Part shown: piece after piece, positions 1 to 7,846 of the stretch
Layout: each line of letters starts with the position of its first letter
Numbering within the stretch: position 1 is the stretch's first letter
DNA from: Rufibacter sp. LB8
GTDB taxonomy: Bacteria; Bacteroidota; Bacteroidia; Cytophagales; Hymenobacteraceae
Direction: 5' to 3'
Length of the DNA stretch: 64,000 bases
Assembly (NCBI RefSeq): GCF_014876185.1
Contig: NZ_JADALJ010000001.1
Span: 1,612,001-1,676,000 of the forward strand
Made by a program: the position numbers and the translations under genes
The notes under the pieces: model-generated
Seen by the model: only the letters and a program-made list of their open reading frames with translations
Told to the model about the DNA's origin: nothing
The model's database searches: none

Positions 1-247
1 CGGCCAGGAATTTATGCACGCTCTTATCTGTGATTTTGCCGTACTGGTGGTAATGCTCAATCAAAGAAGACAGGATTTCGTGGATTTTGGTGATCTCGGG
101 GGTTTGGCCCTGGATTTTGATCTCGTTGCCGCGCGAGATGATTTTGCTGCTGGGGAACGCGGCGGCCAATTGTTTGATGTTCTGATTTTCGAGGCCCAGG
201 AAATCTATAAGTGAGATATTCTCCAGGGTAATAGTTTTTTCTACCAA
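1..247 (-). CDS. phoH: PhoH-like ATPase, N-terminal part (cut by window edge)
   Basis: The minus-strand frame reads VEKTITLENISLIDFLGLEN, followed by an AAAFPSSKIISRGNEI segment, which matches the N-terminal domain of PhoH-like proteins of Bacteroidota. The family consists of cytoplasmic P-loop ATPases linked to RNA metabolism and phosphate starvation. About 82 residues are visible; the Walker motifs lie beyond base 1. The start is taken as TTG at 247-245, because an in-frame TAG lies two codons upstream (253-251) and no ATG or GTG start fits the conserved N-terminus. It is divergent from the next gene, with about 110 bp between them. Family assignment is by recognition of the sequence; the product is incomplete. 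Confidence 0.8.
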   Translation of the reverse strand, partial: MVEKTITLENISLIDFLGLENQNIKQLAAAFPSSKIISRGNEIKIQGQTPEITKIHEILSSLIEHYHQYGKITDKSVHKFLA

Positions 248-357
248 AGGCTATATCAGGTTTAAAAGTAGGTTTATGCGTGCTTCTACTGAAAATGTAG
301 TAGTTTTGTTTTAAGACAAATATAGGAATATTTAAGTTCTTCTCACCGACCGCCACC
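248..357. promoter_or_regulatory. Divergent promoter region with Bacteroidota-type -7 boxes
   Basis: The short gap between divergent genes holds TAGTTTTG at 301-308 on the plus strand and TATATTTG on the minus strand (317-324). Both fit the Bacteroidota -7 consensus TAnnTTTG. No good -33 TTTG was found at the usual spacing on either strand, so this is a weak prediction. Confidence 0.3.
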
Positions 358-1137
358 ATGGGTTTTCTCACGTTTTTATCAGACTTCGGCACTACTGACC
401 ACTACGTAGCCGCCGTAAAAGCTAAAATACTGACGCTCAACCCAGAGCAAGTGATTGTAGACATTTCGCACCACGTGGAGCCCTTCAATATTGCCCACGC
501 GCTGCACGTGATCAACTCCGTGTACCAAGACTTCCCGGAGGGCACGGTGCACCTCCTGGCGGTGGACACGCACGGCACCAAGAACGGCCGCTACCAGGCC
601 GCGCTCTACAAAGGCCATTATTTTGTCTGCGCCGACAACGGTTTGCTTTCCTTGATCACCGAGAACGACCCGCGCCAGTTGGTGGATTTGCCGGCCCAAC
701 CAGATTCCTCGTCGCCCTGCCGTGATATTATGGCCCCCGCAGCGGTGGGCCTGGCCAACGGCGCCAACATGGCCGAGGTAGGCGAACTGGCCGAAGACAT
801 GGTGCAGCGCATTAACCGCCAGCTTCGGCTTAACGACCACTCCATTATTGGCCATGTGGTACACGTAGACCACTACGGCAACCTGATCACCGACATAAGC
901 CAGGACAGCGTAGACGCCATTGGCCACGGCCGCCCCTACACCATCCAGTTCAACCGCGAAGTTATTGACCGCGTGAGCCGCCGCTACAACCAACCTGGCG
1001 AAGGCGATTGCGTGGCGCTGTTCAACCGCCAGGGTTTCCTGACCATTGGCATCAACAAAGGCCACGCCTCTGAACTGCTGGGCATGTACTTTGACTCCCG
1101 CGTAGAAGTCCATTTCACCCCAGACCCCGCTGAATAA
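358..1137 (+). CDS. SAM hydroxide adenosyltransferase (DUF62 family)
   Basis: This 259-residue protein belongs to the SAM hydrolase / chlorinase-fluorinase fold family, which splits S-adenosylmethionine to adenosine and methionine using a hydroxide ion. The N-terminal domain shows SDFGTTDHYV (residues 8-17), VDTHG (69-73) and ADNGLL (92-97). The C-terminal domain shows HVDHYGNLITDI (169-180). The length is normal for the family. The halogen-specific loop of true fluorinases is not evident, so the common housekeeping hydrolase is the better call. The ATG at 358 begins directly with the conserved fold. It stands alone, divergent from phoH. Confidence 0.85.
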   Translation: MGFLTFLSDFGTTDHYVAAVKAKILTLNPEQVIVDISHHVEPFNIAHALHVINSVYQDFPEGTVHLLAVDTHGTKNGRYQAALYKGHYFVCADNGLLSLITENDPRQLVDLPAQPDSSSPCRDIMAPAAVGLANGANMAEVGELAEDMVQRINRQLRLNDHSIIGHVVHVDHYGNLITDISQDSVDAIGHGRPYTIQFNREVIDRVSRRYNQPGEGDCVALFNRQGFLTIGINKGHASELLGMYFDSRVEVHFTPDPAE

Positions 1138-1212
1138 TTAATAATTGAGAATTAGGAATTAAGAATTAATTCGAAGACTGGTCCCAACGCCAATTAGACT
1201 GAAGCCATTAAT

Positions 1213-1256
1213 GCCCAATCCCTTCTCCCGCTGGGAGAAGGTTAGGTTGAGGGCGA
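1213..1256. repeat. Family D repeat end, single copy
   Basis: The segment contains CTTCTCCCGCTGGGAGAAGG followed by TTAGGTTGAGGG. Related copies occur at 29231-29272 and, inverted, at 29377-29418. It sits between simple AT repeats made of variants of AATTAAGAATT (1135-1170 and 1600-1635). Confidence 0.7.
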
Positions 1257-1326
1257 GTTTCTAAGCGTTTTGTTTTGATATACGCTTCTTATGCGTTTCT
1301 TAAACCTATGGTGAGAAATACCAACC

Positions 1327-1457
1327 CGTAGGGACAGGGCTCGACCTGTCCGCTGCGGTTGAGGTTGTCCTTTCGCTTTTTTGCCAACAAATTAGGATGA
1401 TTCTCGGGAATGCTTTATAAGGAATGCGTGGTGGACAGGTCAAGCCCTGTCCCTACG
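1327..1457. repeat. Family B inverted-repeat element (MITE-like), complete
   Basis: A left end CGTAGGGACAGGGCTCGACC (continuing TGTCC) is matched by an inverted right end, giving 25-bp terminal inverted repeats with one mismatch around about 80 bp. The interior holds GATTCTCGGGAATGC and GGAATGCGTG, words that recur in family C elements. Partial copies of the ends occur at 60171-60193 and 63461-63485. No coding capacity is seen. Confidence 0.75.
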
Positions 1458-1534
1458 AGGCTAAACTTTCCTAAACTTTACCTTTAGTTAATTTTTAGAA
1501 TCCTTCGGTTCCCAAAGGGAGAGGGAATTTCACC

Positions 1535-1576
1535 TTCCGTTTTTGGCTTCATTTCCCGAAATGGAGCCAAAAACGC
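1535..1576. repeat. Palindromic element A, copy 1
   Basis: The left arm CGTTTTTGGCTTCATTTC pairs with GAAATGGAGCCAAAAACG apart from one position. The usual CGGG/CCCG step is replaced by TGGC/GCCA on both sides, a paired change. It lies upstream of the ABM-like gene. Confidence 0.85.
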
Positions 1577-1636
1577 ATTCTCTTCTTACCTTCGCCCTAC
1601 CAATTCTTAATTCCTAATTCTTAATTTCTAATTAAA

Positions 1637-1927
1637 ATGTTGATACGGCTAGTGCGCATGACCTTTACCGAAGAAAACGTGCCGGCGTTCCTGGAGATTT
1701 TTAAGGCGTCTAGAGACAAGATTGCGGCGTTCCCGGGTTGCAGAAGCGTGGAATTGCTGCAGGATTACCATTTGCCCCACGTGTACAGCACCTACAGCCA
1801 CTGGGACTCTGACGAAGCCTTGAACCATTACCGGAAATCTGAGTTTTTCGGGAGCGTCTGGAAACCCACCAAGGCCTTGTTTTCTGAGCCCGCGCAGGCA
1901 TTTTCCTTCAAGCTTGCTATGGTCTAA
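1637..1927 (+). CDS. Antibiotic biosynthesis monooxygenase-like (ABM) protein
   Basis: This 96-residue protein has the size and pattern of the dimeric alpha/beta ABM fold: an opening strand LIRLVRMTFTEE, a helix with FLEIFKASRDKIAAFPGC, a strand VELLQDY, and YSTYSHWDSDEALNHYRKS at residues 53-71. Members include heme-degrading and quinone monooxygenases but also many proteins of unknown role. No heme-binding pattern can be assigned here, so the reaction is unknown. A second ATG at codon 8 exists, but the first keeps the first beta strand complete. It is flanked on both sides by AT-rich simple repeats and has no operon partner. Confidence 0.65.
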   Translation: MLIRLVRMTFTEENVPAFLEIFKASRDKIAAFPGCRSVELLQDYHLPHVYSTYSHWDSDEALNHYRKSEFFGSVWKPTKALFSEPAQAFSFKLAMV

Positions 1928-2046
1928 TTTCCTTGTACTGTATCTTTCCAGTTGCAAGGCCGTGTATGTGCTTTACACACTCTGCATAACCAACGGTTAG
2001 TTGTGAGCATACATCAGAACAAATTCTTAATTCTTAATTCGTCGTC

Positions 2047-2586
2047 GTGAACTACTTTGAATTTTACCAGATACCGGAAAGCTTCTTGCCCGACGAGATA
2101 GCCATTCAGACCAAATACTACGCCCTGAGCCGCGAGTTCCACCCAGATTTCTACACGCTGGAGCCCCAGGAGAAGCAGCAGGAAATTCTGGAGAAGTCCA
2201 CGCTCAACACCAACGCCTACAAAACGCTCTCCCACGTTGACCGCCGCATGCAGTACATTCTGGAACAGCACGGCCTGTTGGAGGAAGGCGGCCAGAACGA
2301 CCTGCCCCAGGATTTCCTGATGGAGATGATGGAACTGAACGAGCAACTGATGGACCTGGAAATGGACTTTGATAGGCTGCAGTTTAAGGTGGTGGCAGAC
2401 CAAACCCAGGAAATAGAGGGCGCGCTCAAAGCCAGCATCTGGCCCGTGCTGGAAACCTATGAAAGTTTACCACCTGATTCTCAGAAAGAAGCCCTGTTGC
2501 AGGTAAAAAATTATTACCTAAAACAGCGCTACCTCTTGCGAATCAAAGAATCATTGAATAAGTTTGCACCCACTTCAGACGAATAA
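2047..2586 (+). CDS. hscB: Fe-S cluster assembly co-chaperone HscB
   Basis: The 179-residue protein has an N-terminal J domain with HPD at residues 32-34 (context REFHPDFYTL) and a C-terminal three-helix domain (FLMEMMELNEQLMDLEMDFD, then SIWPVLETYESLPPDSQKEA). This is the HscB architecture: it brings the scaffold IscU to the Hsp70 HscA and stimulates its ATPase during iron-sulfur cluster transfer. HscA and the isc genes are not in the window. The start codon is not preceded by a strong Shine-Dalgarno sequence, as is usual in Bacteroidota. The length is normal. It ends just ahead of tRNA-Leu. Confidence 0.9.
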   Translation: MNYFEFYQIPESFLPDEIAIQTKYYALSREFHPDFYTLEPQEKQQEILEKSTLNTNAYKTLSHVDRRMQYILEQHGLLEEGGQNDLPQDFLMEMMELNEQLMDLEMDFDRLQFKVVADQTQEIEGALKASIWPVLETYESLPPDSQKEALLQVKNYYLKQRYLLRIKESLNKFAPTSDE

Positions 2587-2613
2587 ACCTTCTGAAGCTA
2601 CCAGAGAGTACCT

Positions 2614-2694
2614 GCCCAGATGGCGGAATTGGTAGACGCGTTGGTCTCAAACACCAATATCTTTGATGTGCCGGTTCGACTCCGGCTCTGGGTA
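2614..2694 (+). tRNA. tRNA-Leu (anticodon CAA)
   Basis: A cloverleaf can be drawn by hand. The acceptor strands GCCCAGA and TCTGGGT pair with one G-U. The anticodon stem TTGGT/ACCAA encloses the loop CTCAAAC, giving anticodon CAA. The variable arm is long (class II, as expected for Leu), and the T arm is GCCGG-TTCGACT-CCGGC. The discriminator base is A, and CCA is not encoded. Confidence 0.95.
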
Positions 2695-2710
2695 CTCCAG
2701 CCACATAGAA

Positions 2711-2744
2711 AGCCTTGTAACTTAATACGTTGCAAGGCTTTTTT
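2711..2744 (+). terminator. Rho-independent terminator after tRNA-Leu
   Basis: The stem AGCCTTG/CAAGGCT is followed by a six-T run, 16 bp after the tRNA. Confidence 0.8.
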
Positions 2745-2977
2745 GTTTTCAGGGGAGGTTTTTATACCAAATGCTCCTCCCTTCAGAAGTGTTGTCTTCT
2801 ATTTAATAACAATGGCTGATAATTTTGAAAGTATAAACGTCAGGTAAAGAACTGAACTCACAAGGCCTCCACGATCACCCTAATTTTTAAAATAACCAGA
2901 ACCGTCTTTTTTAGGTTTAACAAGCAGGGCGCCAGGGAAAACTGTCCGCTCGCCACCTAACCCTATGCCGTTCCTCT

Positions 2978-3796
2978 ATGAAAAATAGCAAAACCTTGGC
3001 CATGCTGAATCTGGTGTTCTTTTTGGTACACCTGGCGCCGTCGCAGTTATCACAGTTGGGGATGTTCAACAACCAAACCATTGGTGATGTCTCAGACAAA
3101 TACCCGGCGCTGTTTACGCCCGCGGGCCTCACCTTCTCCATTTGGGGCGTCATTTACCTGGGGCTTTCCATTTTCTGCGTGTACCATTTGATCAAAGCCT
3201 ACAAAGCCCCAGAAACGCATGAGGCCAACCAAGACTTGCAGCGGCTGGGGTATTTGTTTATGGTGAACAACCTGGCTACCGGGGCCTGGACCATTGCCTG
3301 GGTAAAGGAATGGTTGGTGCTATCTGTGGTGTTGATTTTTATTCAGTTGGGCACGCTGCTGGCCATGCACCTGCGGCTGGGGATTTTCAACGCGGGCCGG
3401 TCGGCGGCGGCCAGGTGGTGCACCATGGTTCCGCTGAGTTTGTATTTCGGCTGGATTATGATTGCCACGGTGGCCAATACCAGTTCTGCCCTGGCAGGCC
3501 TTGGGTGGGACGGCTTCGGGATTTCAGCAGGCACCTGGACGGTGATTATGGTTGCGGTGGCCACCAGTATTGTGACCTTTGTGGTACTCTCCCGCACCAA
3601 CCCGTATGTGGGGTTGGTTGGCGTTTGGGCCTTGTACGGCATCATCTTAAAACACCAGACCTTGAACGCCGAAGCCAGTTCCACAATAATCACCACGGCG
3701 TGGGTGGGCTTGGCTATAGTGGCCGTGGCTACCCTGTTTATTTTCCTGAAAAATATGAAAGTTGCCAGCACTTCACCGCATCAAACGGCTCTTTAA
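2978..3796 (+). CDS. Long TspO/MBR-like tryptophan-rich membrane protein
   Basis: This 272-residue protein is almost wholly membrane-embedded, with about eight hydrophobic segments. It carries FTPAGLTFSIWGVIY (residues 46-60), the hallmark of the TspO/peripheral benzodiazepine receptor fold, and further Trp-rich helices (GAWTIAWVKEW, YFGWIMIATVANTS). TspO proteins bind porphyrins and modulate stress and tetrapyrrole metabolism. This longer Bacteroidota branch is usually named tryptophan-rich sensory protein and has no proven ligand. It has no operon partners; the upstream gap of about 230 bp follows the tRNA terminator. Confidence 0.75.
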   Translation: MKNSKTLAMLNLVFFLVHLAPSQLSQLGMFNNQTIGDVSDKYPALFTPAGLTFSIWGVIYLGLSIFCVYHLIKAYKAPETHEANQDLQRLGYLFMVNNLATGAWTIAWVKEWLVLSVVLIFIQLGTLLAMHLRLGIFNAGRSAAARWCTMVPLSLYFGWIMIATVANTSSALAGLGWDGFGISAGTWTVIMVAVATSIVTFVVLSRTNPYVGLVGVWALYGIILKHQTLNAEASSTIITTAWVGLAIVAVATLFIFLKNMKVASTSPHQTAL

Positions 3797-4065
3797 GTCT
3801 CGTTCTTACTTCGTTTTTAATCTTTCTTTTAAAGTCGAATTGGAAGCCGTGGAAGGAAACAAGATCTTGGTGTGAGGCCATTTGGCATGTTTTGAGCCTT
3901 CCCAAATACACCACCGGCAAAGCCCTTGTAAATAGCTATTGTTGAGCGTATTCTGAATTGGGTTAACCAAAACGGCGCACCTCTAGTAAAAGTACTGAGT
4001 CACAAGCAGAAACAGTTTGAGATAAAACTGGTTTATCTGTGAGTTCCCTTAATCTTAGACTACCT

Positions 4066-5316
4066 ATGAAAATCACACAAAATTTAGTTGCCAGCGGCTT
4101 ACTGTTGGCAGTGTTGGGCTTTGGCTGCAAAAGCACCGAAGACAACCAGGACACTGTAGCCACCAACACCACCAATGCCTGCACCCCGTTAGAGACGCGC
4201 ACCGCCAACTCCCCAGACCAGAAACCAGCCTTTGCCGGACAAACCCGTGCCTGCGCCATGACCTCTACCACCGCATTTCAGGTAGAGACCTTGGCCACCG
4301 GGCTGGAGAAACCCTGGGCCGTGGAACCCTTGCCCAACGGCACCTTATTGGTCACTGAGAAGCCGGGCCGGTTGCGCATCGTGTCGGCTACGGGTCAGGT
4401 GGGGCCAGCCATTAACGGGCTACCGGCCGTAGACCCGCGGGGCCAGGGCGGCTTGCTGGATGTGGCCTTGAGCCCATCGTTTAGCTCAGACAGGACTATT
4501 TACTGGAGTTTTACAGAGCCTCGGGCAGATGGCAACGGCACCAGCGTGGCCCGCGGCGTTTTAAGCCAGAACAACCAGGCCCTGGAACAAGTGCAGGTAA
4601 TTTTCAGGGTGACGCCGTCTTACACCAACAATATGCACTACGGCTCGCGCATCGCGTTTGGGCCAGACAACATGCTGTACCTAACCACCGGCGAACGTTC
4701 TGACCTGGCCACCCGTCCGCAGGCCCAGCAGATGAACAGCCACCTGGGCAAAATCATGCGCATCAACCCGGCCACCGGCGCCGCGCCCCAAGACAATCCC
4801 TTCGTTAACCAATCTGGTTCAAAACCCGAAATATGGAGCGTAGGCCACCGCAACGTCCAGTCGGCGGCGTTTGACCAGAACGGCCGGCTGTGGGTAGTGG
4901 AAATGGGCCCGCAGGGCGGCGATGAATTGAACCTGGTGGAGAAAGGCAAAAACTACGGATGGCCTTTAGTCACTTACGGCGAAGAATACAGCGGTGCTCC
5001 TATCCCCAACGCCGTGACTCAGAAAGCCGGTTTTGAGCAGCCCGTGTATTATTGGGACCCGGTGATTGCCCCGTCTGGTGCGCAGTTCTACACCGGCTCG
5101 GCGTTCCCGGAATGGCGCGGCAACCTGTTTGTGGGCAACATGAAAGACCGCCGCCTGGTGCGCCTGAAAATTGAAAACGGCAAAGTCACCGGCGAAGAAC
5201 ATATGCTAGCCGACAAAGACAAACGCATCAGAGACGTACGCCAAGGCCCAGACGGCGCCCTGTACCTGGTCACCGATGAAACCAACGGCCAACTCTGGAA
5301 AATCTCCCCGCGCTAA
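4066..5316 (+). CDS. PQQ-dependent sugar dehydrogenase, lipoprotein
   Basis: This 416-residue protein has a type II signal peptide ending in LGFGC (Cys21), so it should be a periplasmic or outer-membrane lipoprotein. The mature part is a soluble glucose/sorbosone dehydrogenase beta-propeller (YliI/GSDH family): LEKPWAVEPLPNGTLLVTEK, GGLLDVALSP, HYGSRIAFGPDNMLYLTTGE, IWSVGHRNVQ, GPQGGDELNLVEKGKNYGWP. Family members oxidise aldoses using pyrroloquinoline quinone. The ATG at 4066 is preferred over an in-frame GTG at 4039 because it begins the signal peptide. No PQQ biosynthesis genes are nearby, so the cofactor may be scavenged. Substrate unknown. Confidence 0.85.
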   Translation: MKITQNLVASGLLLAVLGFGCKSTEDNQDTVATNTTNACTPLETRTANSPDQKPAFAGQTRACAMTSTTAFQVETLATGLEKPWAVEPLPNGTLLVTEKPGRLRIVSATGQVGPAINGLPAVDPRGQGGLLDVALSPSFSSDRTIYWSFTEPRADGNGTSVARGVLSQNNQALEQVQVIFRVTPSYTNNMHYGSRIAFGPDNMLYLTTGERSDLATRPQAQQMNSHLGKIMRINPATGAAPQDNPFVNQSGSKPEIWSVGHRNVQSAAFDQNGRLWVVEMGPQGGDELNLVEKGKNYGWPLVTYGEEYSGAPIPNAVTQKAGFEQPVYYWDPVIAPSGAQFYTGSAFPEWRGNLFVGNMKDRRLVRLKIENGKVTGEEHMLADKDKRIRDVRQGPDGALYLVTDETNGQLWKISPR

Positions 5317-5358
5317 ATAGTTGAATTTTCTGTTTTCCCATTTATAATGATTCTGCAT

Positions 5359-5402
5359 TTCCGTTTTTGGCTTCGTTTCCAGAAATGAGGCCGAAAACAG
5401 AA
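5359..5402. repeat. Palindromic element A, copy 2
   Basis: The left arm CCGTTTTTGGCTTCGTTTC faces GAAATGAGGCCGAAAACAG. Pairing is imperfect at three or four positions. It sits 43 bp after the sugar dehydrogenase stop codon and before a terminator. Confidence 0.8.
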
Positions 5403-5421
5403 ATAAATCACACCTACGTTT

Positions 5422-5464
5422 AAAACCAGAAAGGAGTAGCGGTTGCTGCTCCTTTCTGGTTTTA
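5422..5464 (+). terminator. Strong hairpin terminator
   Basis: The 15-bp stem AAAACCAGAAAGGAG/CTCCTTTCTGGTTTT ends the sugar dehydrogenase unit. Confidence 0.8.
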
Positions 5465-5577
5465 TTGCGTTTTGTATTCTTAGGCACCGCTGCAAAATTC
5501 TTGTAAGCTGGCCTGCCTAAGCACTCGCCAACAGAAAATCATGTAAATTCAGGTTTTCAACCGCAGCAGATTTCAGC

Positions 5578-7056
5578 ATGGCAGGCGCTACAGGATTTTC
5601 TTCGTCAGAACACCTTCTCCAGCAGGTACAAACCTTGGTACCAGAGGCTTTTACCCCAAACGGAAAACTGAACGTGGAGCATTTACAAACCCTGCTGGGT
5701 ACCGGAGTGGTAGATTCTTCTGAAGCCTATGGGTTAACCTGGCCAGGCAAGGCCGCCGCCTACCATGAGGCCCAGACGCCAGCCCAATCATGGCTCATGC
5801 CCTGCCCCCAGGAATCTGCTGACTGGGAAAACGCGCCCCATACCTTTATAGAAGGCGAAAACCTGGAGGTCTTGAAACTCCTGCAGCCAACCCATGCCGG
5901 CAAAGTAAAAGCCATTTACATTGACCCGCCGTACAACACGGGATCAGACAGTTTCATTTACGCAGATCGTTTCGCCGAAACTCGCAAAGCTTACCAACAT
6001 CGGGCCGGGAAAGCAAAAAACACCAGTGGTAATGGACACTACCACGCCAACTGGCTCAGCATGATGCTGCCCCGGCTGGTGCTGTCCAGAAACCTGCTGC
6101 GCGAAGACGGCCTTCTGTTTGTGAGCATTGATGACCATGAAGTGGCGCAGCTCAAGCTGGTATTAGATGAAGTGTACGGCGAAGAGAATTACATTGATAT
6201 TTTCTGCTGGGCCAAGTCTGAGACGCCCGCCAATCTCTCCAAAAAAAGCAAGAAAGTGGTGGAGTACGTGCTCTGCTACCAGAAAAAGAAATCAGACCAA
6301 ACGTTTACCGGCGTCCGAAAAAGCAGCCCCAGTTCCAACGGCCTTTTAAACCAGACCAACAAGCTGAACACGCTCACCTTCCCGGCCCACCATGTTACTA
6401 CCCGCCTGCCCAACGGTCCGCTACTCAAAGGCAGATACGGCACCAAAAGCTACACCATTGACTTGCTGGAAGATACCCAGGTAAAAGACGGTTTTTTCAT
6501 AGAACCTGTGGTTTTACGCGCCAAATTCAAGTGGACCCAGCCCAAACTGGAAGCCGAAATTCTGAAGGGCACCAAACTGAGCATTCCTACCGCGAAACTG
6601 AGCCCCTCATATGAAAAACTGGCCTACCCTGCCGAAGTGCCGCCCAACCTCATCAACGCCAAAGTGGGCGTGGGCACCAATGAAAACGCCAGCGCCGACC
6701 TGGAGGCACTGTTCGGGGCCAAGGTGTTTGACTTCCCCAAGCCGGTGAGTTTGATCAAATACCTGTTGGGCTTCTCAGATGACCCAGACGGCCTTTTCCT
6801 GGATTTCTTTGCCGGCTCAGGGGCCACGGCGCAGGCCGTTCTGGAGATGAACCAGCAAGACCAGGGCCGCCGCAAATTCATCTGCGTCCAGTTGGCTGAA
6901 CCCGTGGCTGCCTCTACCGTGGCCGCCGCCCAAGGATTTTCCACCATCTCAGAAATCACCAAAAAAAGAATAGAACTTGTGTTGTCAAGACTAGCGGAGC
7001 AGCACCCAGAAACACCGCTGGCCGGCTTTAGGTTTTACAGGCAACAACCTGCATAA
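5578..7056 (+). CDS. Beta-class N6-adenine DNA methyltransferase (type III Mod-like)
   Basis: The 492-residue protein has the catalytic motif IV DPPYNTG at residues 116-122 and the SAM-binding motif I DFFAGSG at 409-415. This order is catalytic, then target recognition, then SAM-binding, and defines beta-class amino-methyltransferases such as type III Mod subunits. SIDDHEVAQLKLVLDEVYGE (about 183-202) is also typical of Mod proteins. The 200-residue middle part should read the DNA site. No type III Res helicase follows; the next gene, 87 bp downstream on the same strand, is a small nuclease-like protein. It could be half of a compact restriction system or a solitary regulatory methylase. The recognition sequence cannot be told from here. 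Confidence 0.85.
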   Translation: MAGATGFSSSEHLLQQVQTLVPEAFTPNGKLNVEHLQTLLGTGVVDSSEAYGLTWPGKAAAYHEAQTPAQSWLMPCPQESADWENAPHTFIEGENLEVLKLLQPTHAGKVKAIYIDPPYNTGSDSFIYADRFAETRKAYQHRAGKAKNTSGNGHYHANWLSMMLPRLVLSRNLLREDGLLFVSIDDHEVAQLKLVLDEVYGEENYIDIFCWAKSETPANLSKKSKKVVEYVLCYQKKKSDQTFTGVRKSSPSSNGLLNQTNKLNTLTFPAHHVTTRLPNGPLLKGRYGTKSYTIDLLEDTQVKDGFFIEPVVLRAKFKWTQPKLEAEILKGTKLSIPTAKLSPSYEKLAYPAEVPPNLINAKVGVGTNENASADLEALFGAKVFDFPKPVSLIKYLLGFSDDPDGLFLDFFAGSGATAQAVLEMNQQDQGRRKFICVQLAEPVAASTVAAAQGFSTISEITKKRIELVLSRLAEQHPETPLAGFRFYRQQPA

Positions 7057-7143
7057 CTGCGCCTTCCGCTTCTGCCTAGCCATGTTTTACTGAACTGCTT
7101 CAAAATTGCTTCGTAGAAATCAGCAGTACCAAAAGCTTGCTGT

Positions 7144-7713
7144 ATGCTGGTCCAATCCTTCCATTTTGAGGCAGCCCTCAAAGACGCTATGGCCATGGCC
7201 CAGCAAATGGTGCGCAACGGTCTGTACTCGCGGTTCAGCCTTTCTGAGGAAGCGCGCGTGGAGAAGGCTATGATTGGGTGCCTGGGCGAACTGGCCTTTG
7301 AGCATTGCCTTCACCAGCTGGGCATTCAGTTTGAGGTAGACCGCGCGGGGTTTGAACACCGCAAAGCAGATGCGTTTGACTTTAAGATTGGCGGCCGGAA
7401 GATTGACGTGAAAGTGGCCAGGAAATCTGTCTCCGGCCCACCCCAGGACAGCTGGACCTATGGCTACCCGCAGGAGCAGAAACCCCAGACCAAAGATTTT
7501 GTGGTGGTAGGCTGGGTAGATTTTGAGGCGCAGCACGTGCAGTTTTACGGCTGGACCACCGGCTTGTTCGTCAGTCAGTGCCCGGTGGTGACTCAAAACA
7601 GATTCGCCAGATTCCCCTACCGCACGCCCAACCATGAGTTCGCGTGGGGCCAACTGCACAAAAACTTCCAGCAGCTTTTCCGGCAGCTCTCACACACAGT
7701 AGCGGAATCTTAA
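7144..7713 (+). CDS. Putative PD-(D/E)XK nuclease next to methyltransferase
   Basis: I do not recognise this 189-residue protein as a named family. It shows a plausible PD-(D/E)XK nuclease core: a helix with GELAFE (residues 48-53), Asp79 in DAFDFKIGG, and Asp88-Val89-Lys90 at the end of the next strand (GRKIDVKVARK). An aromatic-rich middle (DSWTYGYPQEQ) and VGWVDFEAQHVQFYGW follow. The arrangement E...D...DXK matches many type II restriction enzymes and related nucleases. Its place directly after a DNA methyltransferase on the same strand suggests a cognate endonuclease. The function is inference from motif and neighbourhood only. Confidence 0.5.
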   Translation: MLVQSFHFEAALKDAMAMAQQMVRNGLYSRFSLSEEARVEKAMIGCLGELAFEHCLHQLGIQFEVDRAGFEHRKADAFDFKIGGRKIDVKVARKSVSGPPQDSWTYGYPQEQKPQTKDFVVVGWVDFEAQHVQFYGWTTGLFVSQCPVVTQNRFARFPYRTPNHEFAWGQLHKNFQQLFRQLSHTVAES

Positions 7714-7732
7714 ATCTAAAACGAAAGTAAAA

Positions 7733-7776
7733 TTCCGTTTTCGGGCTCATTTACAGAAATGAGCCCGAAAACGGAA
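7733..7776. repeat. Palindromic element A, copy 3
   Basis: A full consensus copy (outer TTCCG/CGGAA) with central TTTACAGAAA, placed between the convergent nuclease-like and histidine kinase genes. Confidence 0.9.
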
Positions 7777-7846
7777 ACTTGCCTTGGTTCTCCCCCCATT
7801 CTGGTCTCTTTGAAAACACAGCAGATGAGACGAACTTGTCAAAACC

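Noticed and set aside
57-392. Minus-strand open frame overlapping the phoH start and the SAM hydrolase
   Set aside because: It is a different frame from the recognisable PhoH N-terminus and shows no family pattern.
379-1113. Long minus-strand frame within the SAM hydroxide adenosyltransferase gene
   Set aside because: It is an antisense shadow caused by codon bias; the sense frame has the conserved motifs.
3310-3945. 211-residue plus-strand frame overlapping the Trp-rich membrane protein
   Set aside because: Low-complexity His/Gly-rich shadow of the TspO-like gene.
5578-7056. Part of a type III restriction system with Res helicase
   Set aside because: No Res helicase gene is present up to or beyond the next gene.
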